Source: Gracilariopsis chorda (lineage: Eukaryota > Rhodophyta > Florideophyceae > Gracilariales > Gracilariaceae). From it: 64,000 bases of DNA. The DNA lies in assembly GCA_003194525.1 (NCBI GenBank), contig NBIV01000111.1, positions 1 through 64,000 on the forward strand. Direction: 5' to 3'. Both the position numbers and the translations under genes were made by a program. The notes under the pieces were generated by a model. The model worked only from the letters and a program-made list of their open reading frames with translations, was not told the origin of the DNA and did not search any database. Of the stretch, positions 33,118-43,955 are shown in pieces (positions within the stretch are counted from its first letter, which is position 1; every line of letters begins with the position of its first letter).

Positions 33118-34175
33118 ATGAGACCTTCTGGAGTAAGAAAAGATCTCATGGGAATGAAACGGGTGCATCCAAAACCCCGCAAATCATTGCTCTTCTCCGA
33201 CACCCGGAGAAATGACTTTGAACTACCTGATGAACACTTTTTTGCACGATACCCGCTTATCTCTTACACCTTGTCTGGCACAACTAGACGGCTGTATCAG
33301 GAAGCTTATATCTCCTGTAGGAAGTCCCTCCAGCGGATCCCACTTTCTTTCCAGGAACTTGACGAGTGCCTCGTGGACTATGTACATGACGCATTCCTCG
33401 AAAACCCTGCTGCAGGCCATCGGCAGAAGATCTGCTACACTTTGGCCTTTCTGTCATTTTCACTCACTTCTACCCAAACAAGTCTTCGACTGTCCCTTCG
33501 TGCTTTAGCTGGATGGCACAAGTCGATACTTGCCCTCGCCGCAATTCCATTCACCAGAACCTTCATGCTCCCATTTGCGGAATTCTGCATCTCCAAGCAC
33601 TGTGTCACCGCTGCAGTGGCCCTCTGTGTACAATGGTGCACTTATATGAGAGCCTCAGAGGTTCTTGCGCTACAGCGTTGTGATGTGGTTCTCCTACAAG
33701 ACGTTTGCCTTGCTTACACTGAAGCAAAGATCGTGGGAATCAACATTGAGAACTCGAAGACAGGGCCCATGCAGTTTACTCCCTTACGAGATGTCGCAGT
33801 AATTGCAATTCTTCAAAGTTGCCTGGAGCAGATTAGCCCCGTCTCAGAAATAAGCTGTTTGATTTGTCATACGCAAAGAATAACTCACTATTCAAAGACG
33901 CTGGCGGTCACTTTGGCGTGGACAAAAACCGGTTTAAAACTCACTCTGGACGCATCAGAGGTGCACTTTCCGACTACTTAAATGCACACTCCGCACAGAC
34001 TATAGCTCTTACCGGACGTTGGAAATCACTTACGTCACTGCAACGCTACCTCCCCAATGGTCGCTCTATTGTCACTCGGATGTCAACTTCTGTGTATACC
34101 CAGGAACGTGTTCGACAATTTTCGCAACGTTTTAGTAGTCTCCTGCAGCAATGTCTTTCTTACAAAAGAAACTAA
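33118..34175 (+). pseudogene. Tyrosine recombinase of DIRS-like copy B, one frameshift
   Basis: Homologue of the recombinase at 13487-14467: FFARYPLIS, YMRASEVLAL (Arg), NSKTGPMQFTPLRD (Lys), THSGRIRGA (His-x-x-Arg), TGRWKSLTSLQRYL (Trp and nucleophile Tyr). The frame from ATG 33118 runs to 33981 and becomes meaningless after about 33860. The end of the protein continues in another frame (33864-34175), so one indel near 33860 breaks it. All catalytic residues are still readable across the two frames. Confidence 0.88.
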
Positions 34176-34246
34176 AACGACTTTCAGAACCCATATCGAG
34201 TTGGATACTCTCCATTTGGACTGCAACAAAGAGCAACTTTTGCGAT

Positions 34247-34267
34247 GACGCAATTAGGTGTTGCGTC
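34247..34267. other. Conserved-position hairpin in the 3' region of DIRS-like copy B
   Basis: GACGCAA-TTAGGTG-TTGCGTC, a perfect 7-bp stem with a 7-base loop, placed after GAGCAACTTTTGCGATG as in copy A (14551-14565). The stem sequences differ between copies but both pair fully. Confidence 0.65.
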
Positions 34268-34371
34268 ATTTTCCTTTCACGAAGAAAGGGAATTTATCTC
34301 GAAAGAGCGAAAGAAACTCCTCACTTAGAAGTCAGGTTCTCCGAAACTCTAAAGATCAGATTGGTTGTCAT

Positions 34372-34459
34372 TGTCAAACAGCATAACAGTGGAGATTAGA
34401 TATATAGGTCAAGGCAGCAGCACAACCAAGTAAACGAGAGTTAGGACCTTTGACTCACA
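34372..34459 (+). repeat. 5' LTR of Copia element 2 (88 bp)
   Basis: TGTCAAACAGCATAACAG to GACTCACA. It contains AGATATATAGG as a possible TATA element. It abuts the primer-binding site. Confidence 0.8.
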
Positions 34460-34470
34460 GGTTATGGGCC
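34460..34470 (+). other. Primer-binding site of Copia element 2
   Basis: GGTTATGGGCC directly after the LTR, complementary to the anticodon region of initiator tRNA-Met (GGCCCAUAACC). This points to half-tRNA priming. Confidence 0.72.
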
Positions 34471-34729
34471 TCACGCAACGAATGACCTCGTAGCACCCAA
34501 CTTCTCTCTCTCTCTCCCATCCCACATCTCACAACGAACTCCGAACGTCACGCCCGCAGACAAGGACGGGCTCTCCGCCAAGACCCCTACACTCTCAACC
34601 TATAAACAAACGCAATACAAAACGCTAACGACAAGCACATTCCCAAATATATCACGCAACATAGCCATCACAACTCACCACCCAGCTCTACATTGTCTCC
34701 CATTTCCTCTAAACCTAACCTCCTCCAAT

Positions 34730-36157
34730 ATGGAAAACGACAAAACTCACCGTAAACCTGATCCAGATGTCTCTAACTACGCAGACTGGTACCTCGCTTT
34801 GCAAATATATGCCGCGAACATTCAAACCATTGACCATCTCGAGCAAAATCCGCCAAACCCAGAGGCAGCAGAAGCACTTCAGTAGCATTACAATAGGAAG
34901 AATTGCTTGCTGATCGCAGTCCTTAGCAGCGTGCCATCAAAGACCCTAGTTCTCTTGATAGTCCCAGGGGTTCGTCCAACGCCACACGATCTCGTGCAAA
35001 AGATTATCAGTCACATCACTCAGTTCTCCAAAGAGAATCATCAATTCCTTAAAACAGAAGCCCAGAGCATAAACTTCAACACCGACACCACTATTGACGA
35101 ATGCATCAAGCAGCACACAGTGGTACGTCAGAAGATGATAGCAGCCCAATATCCGGACATTATAGACGAAAGCACGACCGTAGACTTCTTCATTGCCGGC
35201 CTCCGTAGCAACACCACCATCACCACAATTCTCGGACCCATACTCGCAAACAAATCCACCAACATAAAGAACTTCACACAAACATTCAAGGAACTTTTCA
35301 ACCTATATCAACCGCTTTTCACGCCCCGCCCATCAGTAAACACCACTCCTAGATTCACTGGGGACTACGGACTGGCATCCCGCCATCACAATGACACTCG
35401 TCGACCGTACAGACGACAGTACTACCAACAACCGAGAATACCACCACATCAGCGTTGCCAGTTCCATATGGCATTTGGGCGGCCCTGCAACCACACCGAC
35501 GCCCAGTGCCGAGATCCACGACACCCCAAATTCCACAACGCGAAACCGAGAGCCATGCTCACTCAAACACAACACCCAAATACAACCTATCCATACCCGG
35601 CACTTCCTCACCACAAGCAACTCCCGGTCATGCCAACCCATCTAGCACCCCCTCCCCAACCCCAGGCAGAAATACACTCCGACATACATAACGAGAACAA
35701 CGGTAAGTACATATTGGATAGCGGTGCTCACCCCACACACATCATCAAACCCACACACAACATGACATTGATTCGAAAACCCACACTAAATGAGACAGCT
35801 CTCAACCAGATGACCCCATGCAGCCACCATGGATTGGTACAAATCCGTCCGCATCGGAGCACGAACACCATTAGCACGTATGCAGTGGCGAATAGGAATC
35901 TACGCCACAACTTACTCTCCGTCCACGATCTGGCAAGTCACTATGGACTCGTATATTTCACACCACGTTATGGCGATATTTTCAACACCAGATCAAGTCC
36001 ACCAACACTCATAGCACGGGCAAAAAGGACCCGTAATCAGTGTAAGCTCACAAGAACCATGCCCCAATGTGCTAATGCATACACTTCACGCACGATAGCA
36101 TATAAACGCACACCGGTTAAACTTCGAAAGAAACAAGCACCCCCAGTCCTCCCATAA
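34730..36157 (+). pseudogene. gag: gag and protease of Copia element 2
   Basis: ATG at 34730 (MENDKTHRKPDPDVSNYADWYL) starts the gag frame, interrupted by TAG at 34883 and open again to TAA at 36155. The central part matches Copia gag helices (LRSNTTITTILGPILANKS). A Cys/His cluster CQFHMAFGRPCNHTDAQC (about 35458-35511) stands where the zinc knuckle is expected but does not have standard CCHC spacing. The aspartic protease active site ILDSGAHPTHI is near 35714. Gag and pol share one frame in this family, so the loss of frame after 36157 is damage. Confidence 0.8.
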
Positions 36158-36289
36158 GGCCCAACACATGTTGCCGCCTGTCCCCCTCCCGTCAAAAAAT
36201 CTCACAAGGCCAGGGGTACTCCCACCACCATCACCACACAATCGCTGCAACATTTAAGACACCCAAACCGACAGTTACGCAGCACCACA

Positions 36290-37302
36290 ACACAAACTCA
36301 AGCTCACAACTGGCATCTCAAGCTCAACCACGCACACCTTCGAAAGCTCCAACTAACGGCCCAAAACCATTTATACCGTCCATGCCAACATATCTTCCCT
36401 ACGACTCCCCCCTGACGTGCAGTGCATGCCAACACGCCAAAGCCCACCCCTCACCCCACAAACGCACTCATCATCTGTACCAGCCAGGAGAATACATCAG
36501 TTTTGACACCTGCGGTCCCATCAAACCCACCTCTTGCCATGGCAATAATCACATGCTCATCCTCATATGCGCAGCAAGCCGCTTCGTACTTGCGCACTTC
36601 TTGCGCAATCGCAAGGAAATTCCACATTACATTGACATAACACTACACTACATACGACAGAGACTGAAACTACCTCTCACGGATTTCCGTAGTGACAATG
36701 CCAAGGAGTACACCTCAGCAACCATTCAAACCATATGCAACAAACACCATATAACACATCATCTATGGACACCACACCAACCACAAGAAAATTCCATTGC
36801 GGAAAGAATCAACCTAACAATCATGAACACAGTTCGTGCCAATCTCGACACCTCAGGTTTAGATGACTCATACTGGGAGGATGCAGCTTTTCATGCCATC
36901 TTCAAATATAACCTGCTTCACCACTCGGCCATTAACACTTCCACATGCCACAAATGCCATAATCAACAACCGTCAATCAAGCGTATCTACACCTTTGGCC
37001 AGATCGGCACCCTTCCAATATATTCACCGAAGAAAAAACCCCAATCCCGTGCTAATCCCGCAATGAACATGTACGCAGACAGTCTCACTCATATCTCAGT
37101 ACTAAACCTTAGTACAAATCAGTATCAACGCATAAGAGCACAGGACTTTACAACCTATCACACACACGGATCCAGCGGCAACCACCACTCAAGCGTTTCA
37201 CACACAACTCGAAACCATCCCACTCTCACAGTCATAGACATAAGCGCCCCTCCCGCAGCCAATGTGGTACAGGCTCGCCACTATCCTGATGCACCCAAGT
37301 GA
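36290..37302 (+). pseudogene. Integrase of Copia element 2
   Basis: The zinc-binding region begins with HNWHLKLNHAHLRKLQL (near 36305) and ends with CSACQHAK (near 36418), with a frameshift near 36380 between them. The catalytic triad is Asp in SFDTCGPI, Asp in DFRSDNAKEY and Glu in PQENSIAERIN (about 36500, 36690 and 36790). The frame from 36382 stops at TGA 37300. The part up to the RT (WLSPAFQP, near 37355) stays readable in the same frame. Confidence 0.85.
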
Positions 37303-39669
37303 AAGACTGCTCACGACAAAGAACTACACAACATAGATGCCCATCACTGCATTCGATGGCTATCCCCAGCGTTTCAGCCACTCCAAAACATGATTATACC
37401 CCTCATGATGCTATATACGTACAAAAGGGATACTGAAGGCAGCGTCACACAACGCAAAGCACGATGTAATATCAGGGAGGATCTGATGACGCCCGGCCTC
37501 TGAAGTGCAATCCCCTCAGAGAGGGATTCTTGGTACTTGGTTGATTTCCCGAATGTTTCGGTAATGTATTCATTGCATGAACTACGACCACTAATAGTGG
37601 ATTTGACACGTGGGACACGGAAGAGTCATTTGGCGGTTGGCCACAGTAGTGGGCATAAACCACCAAAGTGAAGTAATTCAGTTAATTCTATTTATTATTT
37701 TTATACCCATTTCTGGGATGGTTAGTACTTAGTGCGCCGGCAGATTGCCGTTGCACCAGTAAACCTTCCCCAAGAAGAGACCCCAACCTGCGTAACTGGC
37801 TCTTGACCTCACCGCCTTCGCGTGTTCTGTACTCCTCTTTGGAGGGAAGTACCGTCGCATACGGGAAGTCTAACCCCCTTGCCTATCTAAAAAAGCCGAG
37901 TATTTGGATTGTTATTCCAGCTTTCTTGGTGTTTGCCTTGTATAAGGTTTATTTACTGGCACTGCCGTTAGTCTTCGTCACGACACTCGTGACTCAGCTC
38001 CCCCTTATTTTTCCCTTTATAGGGTGGGTTTCTCACTACCCACAGCTCGTGTTCGCGCGTGCCACTAAGGTCAAAATCTCACCTCTCTAGAGGATAAACA
38101 CCCACATACACCGCTACTGCGGATACCCGATTCTTGCCTCAACCTCCCTGTGCAAGTCGCGACGGGTGGCCTTGGCCTTACAACCTGACATATTCGTGCC
38201 ACTCCTGGGAGGGCTCTACCCAACTGGGCTCACCTCTAACGAGGAAAGGTCCTGAACGTCTTTCGGTGCACTCCCGCTTCTGGGCATTGCACTACACCCC
38301 CCAATTCAATCCTAAACACAGAACAACTTATACTGCCCACCGCACCACCCAACGACTACTCTTTGCGCCTCACGCTCAACACCAAATGCCCTTGGGACAT
38401 TTCGACATCACCTCGGCATATCTCCGCGAAGAATACGACCATGAGAAGCCCATCTACGTCAAGCAGATGACATTCTTCGACGGAACTCGCAAACACAACA
38501 CACAGTATGGCGAACTAATAGGCAATATTTATGGGTCACCACCCGCACCCTACTATTACAATCGTGGTCTCAAGACGTTTCTAACCGCGCACAATTTCTT
38601 GGCTTCGGAAGATGACCCCTGCTTATATATCAAAGTCTCCAAGAACGGTATTACAATCATCAGTACAACAATAGATGACTTTCAAGTTGTAGCATCCACA
38701 AAGCAGCTCATCGAGAAACTATACACCAAAATGGCTTCCAAGTATCAACTCAAACGCTTGGAGAGACTCACTCACTTTTTTAACTCGACCATCGCTTATA
38801 ACCATACAGGCGGAGTTCACATCTCAGAACCCGATGCCATAGAGGCCATCCTCAAGCAGACAGGCATGAAAGGCTGCAACGCCACTCAGACAACATACGC
38901 ACATCCATAACACTGGACCAGCAACCATGCACACCGCCATTACAACCAGAACAAGCCACTTCATTCCGACAAATTCCTGGCGAGATCAGATACACTACAG
39001 ATTGCACACGGCCAGACATCACTTACATCACCCATCTCCAAACACATCATTGGCAAGCGCTGAAGACTCTACTTCAGTACCTCCGGGAAAATAACAACTC
39101 ATGGACTTCTCTACGAGGCAACTAGCCCAATTCATCCATACTTCCACTCTGAGCTGCTGACCTATAGCGATGCAGACTATGCGAACGCGAAGAACCCGAA
39201 GTTTATATCCGGTAATGTGCACTGCTATGGACCAACATCGAACTTATGGTGCTCCAAGAAGCAAAGTATTGTGGCATTCTCAACAACTGAGGCCGAACAC
39301 ATTTCGGCAACGCTTGCCACTCATCACACTCAGTGGCTTGGCCGCCTTCTCGAATCGGTACATATCCAGAACATATATCCAACCCCTCATTATATAGACA
39401 ATCACTCAGCCGTCCTTATCGCTAAAAATCAAGCTCCAACAAAACGCAGAAAATACCTGGATATCCGCTATCACTATCTGCAGCATCATGTTACAGAAAA
39501 ACACATACAACTCCACCTTATTTTTACAAACGACATGCTGGCAAATATACTTACGAAACCCCTTCCTTGGGACCGTTTTCGCCAACTTCGCAATCGCTTT
39601 CGAGTCACGAAACCTCTCTGCCGACAGCGCAATGCAGCAACCGAGGACTGTCAAACAGCAGAAGCATGA
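37303..39669 (+). pseudogene. Reverse transcriptase and RNase H of Copia element 2, split by the solo LTR
   Basis: Left of the insertion the RT reads YTYKRDTEGSVTQRKAR and REDLMTPGL. Right of it the protein resumes QFNPKHRTT, then FDITSAYLREE (Asp motif, near 38402) and TTIDDFQ (xxDD, near 38669). RNase H has YSDADYAN near 39166, TTEAEHIS near 39286 and ILTKPLPWDRF near 39547, ending at TGA 39667. Stops are present at 38908 and 39061. If the LTR is removed, the RT joins without loss, which fixes the insertion point. Confidence 0.87.
37501..38296 (+). repeat. Solo LTR of the chromovirus copy A family (796 bp)
   Basis: Same termini as the LTR at 9046-9949 (TGAAGTGCAAT ... GGCATTGCACTACA) and an AT-rich core at about 37684-37702. 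No internal chromovirus sequence is present, so it is the product of LTR-LTR recombination. The flanks GCCTC (37496-37500) and CCCCC (38297-38301) may be a decayed 5-bp duplication. It contains perfect hairpins, for example GTCACGA/TCGTGAC at 37977-37993 and CCTCT/AGAGG at 38082-38093. Confidence 0.9.
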
Positions 39670-39695
39670 ACATTGCTGCATTGTTCCTTTTGAAA

Positions 39696-39783
39696 GGTCA
39701 AACAGCATTACAGTGAAGATTAGATATATAATTCAAGGCAGCAGAACAACCTAGTAAACGAGATTTAGGACATTTGACTCATA
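39696..39783 (+). repeat. 3' LTR of Copia element 2 (88 bp)
   Basis: GGTCAAACAGCATTACAG to TTTGACTCATA. It aligns with the 5' LTR, with about 10 differences including the first base (TG to GG). A purine-rich TGAAA precedes it. Confidence 0.78.
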
Positions 39784-40975
39784 CACACAGAGGCAGGATG
39801 CATTACCTGTCCAGTAAACCACCTAAAACTACAAATCACCGCTACGTAGTTCACAAGTGTAGACCACAAGGCTTTGCAGTGGTTCTGTGGTTTCTATTGT
39901 GATTCATGTCACGAGAGATGTCAAAAATCTAAACAATAAGAAACGTAAGACTTAAGCCTGCTCAGTAGCCCAAGAAACTCAAATCTAATATTATCCGCAG
40001 ATTGAACAGTAGCTGATATCTTTATTTGCATTCCAAAACATCATCAAGTGTATGAATACCTACACACTCTCCAACAACCTACGTTTTTAGTATGACCTTT
40101 TTTAATACTCTGCAAAGTTTTCCTCTTCTTTCTTGGTGAGCTACACTTTCTCTATATTTCATTCTCCGCTTATTACTCTATCTCTTCTGTAATAGAATTG
40201 TTACGGATAATATGCCTTCTCAACATCCGCGAATCAATCACCCCAAAAACTGTATCATAAGTCTTGAAAAGCAGGAAGAAGAAGTAACTGAGCTGCATTG
40301 CAAAACCTGTATATCACACTAAATGCCTTGAGCCAGTGCACAACCCACCACCGTTCTTACTACTACGAGGGATCGCGAAGGTGTTCCAGTGGACGTTCGT
40401 GTAATTCCAGCGCCAAGAACATGTCATTGTTGTAGAGAAAAGATTGATGAAACCAAGTGGAGAACGTGATCTTCGTATTCGAACACGAAAGCGGAAATCA
40501 ATCTGGAAATGTTATCGGAGCAGAAACGGAAACGTGTGTTGAAGCGTCGCAAAAAGATGCAAAGCGCAGAGAGCAACTTATGCAGAAGATTGGTGTTCGG
40601 GAGACGGAGCATTGAAGAGATTGAGATGTGCATTGGTGTCTACTAAAATGAAGTTTGTGAAATCCCAGCGTAACCGTTTAGGTATCTGTAGATACTGCCT
40701 GTCGAGTCAAAAAGTTACTTTCGATGTCCTATTGAAACGTCTTCGCCTGTCTCGGGATCATCGAAACCCATGACCATCGAAACTTCTTTGTTCATGAAGC
40801 CTTTGTCAGTCTTTTACCCTCTCAACTCACTGACTGCCCTAAACAATACTTCTTGATCGATCGCATGCTTCTAACTGGTGCTTTTATCTCTAGTTCTCTG
40901 CCTGTCTACCTCTCTCTCCACGCCTGCGCTAAATACGTCTTTGGAAGAAGATGCTGATTTCATTACAGGTATTGA
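39784..40975. other. Intergenic, no gene recognised
   Basis: AT-rich spacer without a convincing open frame on either strand. No repeat noted. Confidence 0.45.
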
Positions 40976-41197
40976 CTACGCTTTAGCATCTGGCAGTTCG
41001 ACGTACGCCACCGAGCGTTTTCTTCGCTTTTTGCCGTAGGCAACAATCATTTTAGTCAGAAAGATGATTAATATACCCCCCAGCAGCGTTTCCTCAACAA
41101 GATTGATGCGCGCCCTGTATAGTGCAGCTCCGGTACGGCCCACCACTTTGGCAATTTGGCTGAAGCCGTCGCACTTAAGTTCACCAACGCTGATTAG
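40976..41197 (-). pseudogene. Possible histone H4-like fragment
   Basis: A minus-strand frame of about 73 codons without a clear ATG ends at TAG 40976. It contains VEETLLGGILIIFLTKMI followed by a Lys/Arg-rich stretch and VAYVEL. The spacing EET-x2-G-x-L-x2-FL-x3-I and the basic block after it recall the central helix of histone H4 (EETRGVLKVFLENVI). Overall identity is low and conserved H4 parts are missing, so this is either a decayed or very divergent H4-fold fragment or chance. Confidence 0.2.
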
Positions 41198-41219
41198 TAC
41201 CTACTAACCCATTGCAAGG

Positions 41220-41455
41220 CACTCCAGAGACATTTACTCGCCTATTCATCGACCCATTCCCGTCTACTTCGCTCGAGCTGCGAGCATTGTGAATATCATC
41301 CAGGCTTGCAATGTGCGTACCAAGGTACTTCACTTTCTGCTCATGTCGATTCAATCGGAACAGAATATTGCTGTGGGAGCCGTTTTCGCTCTAGTCTAAA
41401 ATGAGATCGACATCGGCGACGAAGAAGAGAAGACCATGATGAACATCGTTCTGCG
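41220..41455 (-). pseudogene. Possible LINE reverse transcriptase fragment
   Basis: The minus strand reads LLFFVADVDLIL (near 41440), similar to the YADDxxL active site of non-LTR retrotransposons, then after about 30 codons and a stop KVKYLGTHI and an N-x2-R stretch typical of the RT tail (YLGxxI...EIxxRI). The order fits, but the active site reads VADV and the spacing is short. A heavily decayed LINE piece is likely but not certain. Confidence 0.3.
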
Positions 41456-43341
41456 CTTGTATCAACTCAGCTCATGGCATCTGATCTACCCGATGTACTA
41501 CATGCTATTTTGTACAGTTTAAGCAAAACGAGCAGTAGTCAGAAAGCTCATGTATTGAACAGGCTTGTGTTTGTTAATTTTCAGAGATCTTTCAGCGATT
41601 CTCTCACCCAGGCTTCTCGAATTGATTGTGTGGGTTTCGGAAACTCGACGGACTATTATTGAAGTCATGTTTGGAACAATTGGGCAATCTAAAACGGCTG
41701 AGCATACATATCCTTGATGCTTTCTGTAAAATCTACGAAAGTATTGCGACAACTCCAAGATCTGCGTTTGCCCTTCAAGAATGTCAAGGGATCCTGAAAG
41801 AAGCTCTTGAAGTTATTTCTCTTCTTCCGGCAACCTATGACTGTCGTATACTGAAAGCATATGTACCAATATTTGTAACGTGTACCAGTTTATCTGACTC
41901 GATGTTAGTATTTCTAAAGCTGCCAGCTCCAGTTCCCGGAAGTATCAGATAATAGTTTGCACTGGACTTCTTACTTTTCTGTCTCAGGTAGTCGTATCTG
42001 ATGATGTATTTCGCGGGTGCTGTGAAACCCTTCAACTAATCATGAAAGCGACTGACATCACCGTCAAATCTAATTTGATAATACATCTCTTCAGATGTAT
42101 TGAGAGAACGCCAGAGTATAGTACGCGAATGAGAAGCCTGGATGAAGCGCCCTTGAACCAATTCAAGTCCATGTACCAGATGCAAGGCAGGCATACGAAA
42201 AGTTTAGAATCAACCACTTCAAGTCCTTGTGCCAGAGGCCAGCCAGGCATACGAAAAGCTCAGTATCGCCCGCTAACTAGCAGATAGGGTCGACTCAGTA
42301 CGAAAATTGGTTGGACTTAACGAATTCTGCGGCGAGTACGTGCTCAAAGAACCTGTCGGCTTGTTGGCCAAGTTTTGTTTGAGCAAGCAACATGACGACA
42401 AGACAATACAGCCATTCATGGAAAGGCACATCGCATACCTTGGCATTCATATGGGTGGGCCATCGGATGCCCCCCAGCATGGTAGGTCAAGAGTCCCTGT
42501 GCTTCCAAGAAGAAACGTCACCTCACAGTAAAATAAATGGTGGAGTCTTGAACGCCGGTTCCAACCTGCTGGTGCGATTTGCATCAGTGGCAGCGCGTTG
42601 TTCACAAATCTTTGTTCCCAACCAATGCTGAGTGATGCATGTACGTTTCGAGAGAGATTGAAGACGCTAAAGGCTAGGGAACATTAAACAGACGATGGCG
42701 TCATGGCACGTATTCTACAGAAGAAAGTGTGTTCTGATATTCTGCGACGACTGCGCGTTAATATGAAAGAAGGCCTCCTAAGGGACACAGAGAAGTTCCC
42801 AAAACACCGAGAAGTCAAAGAGATGGTGGAAGTCCTAGGTTCATTGCACACTGAGAAGTTTTCATGGAAATTAACACATCTAACTGTACGATCTCTTAGT
42901 CTTCATGTCGGAGCTTTGGACGAGTTCAATCACTGCAACGGAGGCCATAATCCTGACAAAATAAATTCAATCCCGAAAAAGGATGATGATTCCGCACAAG
43001 GGCCAAAAAGGGCTGGATTGTATCACCACCTTTTGTCACATGTTCATCTACCGGCCGATGTTCCAAAAGCGATAGAAGTCCAGAATATACAGAACCAGGG
43101 TCCGTCACTATGTATTACTATGCCAAATGCAGCCTTTAGTGCGCTTCTGTGTCTATGTTCCTATAGCTACATAACTGACGAACTGCAAACTTTCTCTGAG
43201 TCAGATTTCTGTGCGTCGAAACAAACTGGTGCGTTGCTTAGTCTGGTAGAGTCCCGGAGCTGGAGCTTTGTTCACATATTAGATAGATCATGTCGTGACG
43301 TAGGCGGTAGATTCAACTGGATTCAGCCAGGTACAGTGTGA
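41440..43341 (+). pseudogene. Decayed gene resembling FANCI (Fanconi anaemia group I)
   Basis: Three plus-strand pieces in different frames recall FANCI in the right order: ASDLPDVLHAILYSLS (41474-), then FALQECQGILKEALEVISLLP with RILKAYVPIF and SDSMLVFLKL (41770-41930), then KVCSDILRRLRVNMKEGL (42724-) within a 212-codon frame ending at 43341. FANCI, with FANCD2, is monoubiquitinated at stalled forks in DNA crosslink repair. The comparison is from memory of the family and identity is low. Frames at 42042-42287 and 42307-42531 may be further pieces, or introns may separate exons. Treat the name as tentative. Confidence 0.35.
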
Positions 43342-43955
43342 TTCAAGAACTCAAGTTGATTCAACCCAATTCAAACTTGAGTCTCACACTATCCCGTTTG
43401 GGAAACCATGATTGTAATAGAATAGAATTGCTTGATTTACTGCTACGCACACCCACGCATTTGAGTATGCGCGGTAGATAGTTTGTAGCTCACTAGAGCG
43501 GCCGCCGAGCACTATAAGAGGCCTCGAACCAGCCCCGTAAACTGTAGAGAGACCGTCAGGTGTCTGATTGAACTTCCTCGACTCCCATCTGACCGACAGA
43601 TCATAGTGATCTGACATGACGATCTTTCCTAGCTAGGAGGCTCCCCATCATGCTCAGCGGCACCCACTCACCCCGGCATAGCCAAAGCGCCTGCGTGGCT
43701 GCCATTGATGTAAGGGAGTTCCCTTTTTCTATGATGGTGCGGCGCAGACAGAATGCTGGAGTGTTTAAGCGCGACGCTCTTCGAAAACGACAACCAACAG
43801 CGCGGTAACTCATATTGTGGCGGAAAACGCTCGCCTGCTAAGGTTTACTTTCAAACTCTGAGCACAAGCAGATATGCATCTGATGCTAAGATCTAGCTAA
43901 TTCAAATTCAAAACAAACTCTCATTTTCGTAAACAGATTGCTCATTCTCATTACT
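43342..43955. other. Intergenic, no gene recognised
   Basis: Short overlapping frames on the minus strand (43384-43617, 43601-43813) have no domain. A GAGCGGCCGCCGAG GC-rich point lies near 43496. Confidence 0.4.

Larger units (their letters stand above)
29589..34371 (+). mobile_element. DIRS-like retrotransposon copy B
   Basis: On the plus strand: two adjacent unknown frames (possible gag), a DIRS-type reverse transcriptase and RNase H, then a tyrosine recombinase and a 3' hairpin region like that of copy A. There is no integrase, which separates it from LTR elements. Several frameshifts and stops break RT, RNase H and recombinase. Similarity to copy A ends near 34365, where the LTR of Copia element 2 starts. 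Terminal inverted repeats were not found by eye, so the left border is only the first called frame. Confidence 0.78.
34372..39783 (+). mobile_element. Copia element 2, split by a chromovirus solo LTR
   Basis: 88-bp LTRs at both ends, a primer-binding site, gag, protease, integrase, RT and RNase H in the Copia order. The two LTRs differ at about 10 of 88 positions, so the insertion is old. A 796-bp solo LTR interrupts the RT at 37501-38296. The left flank is GTCAT and the right flank CACAC, so no target duplication is seen. Many stops and one frameshift break the polyprotein. Confidence 0.9.

Noticed and set aside
37803..38090. 95-codon frame with hydrophobic segments inside the solo LTR
   Set aside because: It lies fully within an LTR and is not kept in the related LTR at 9046-9949.
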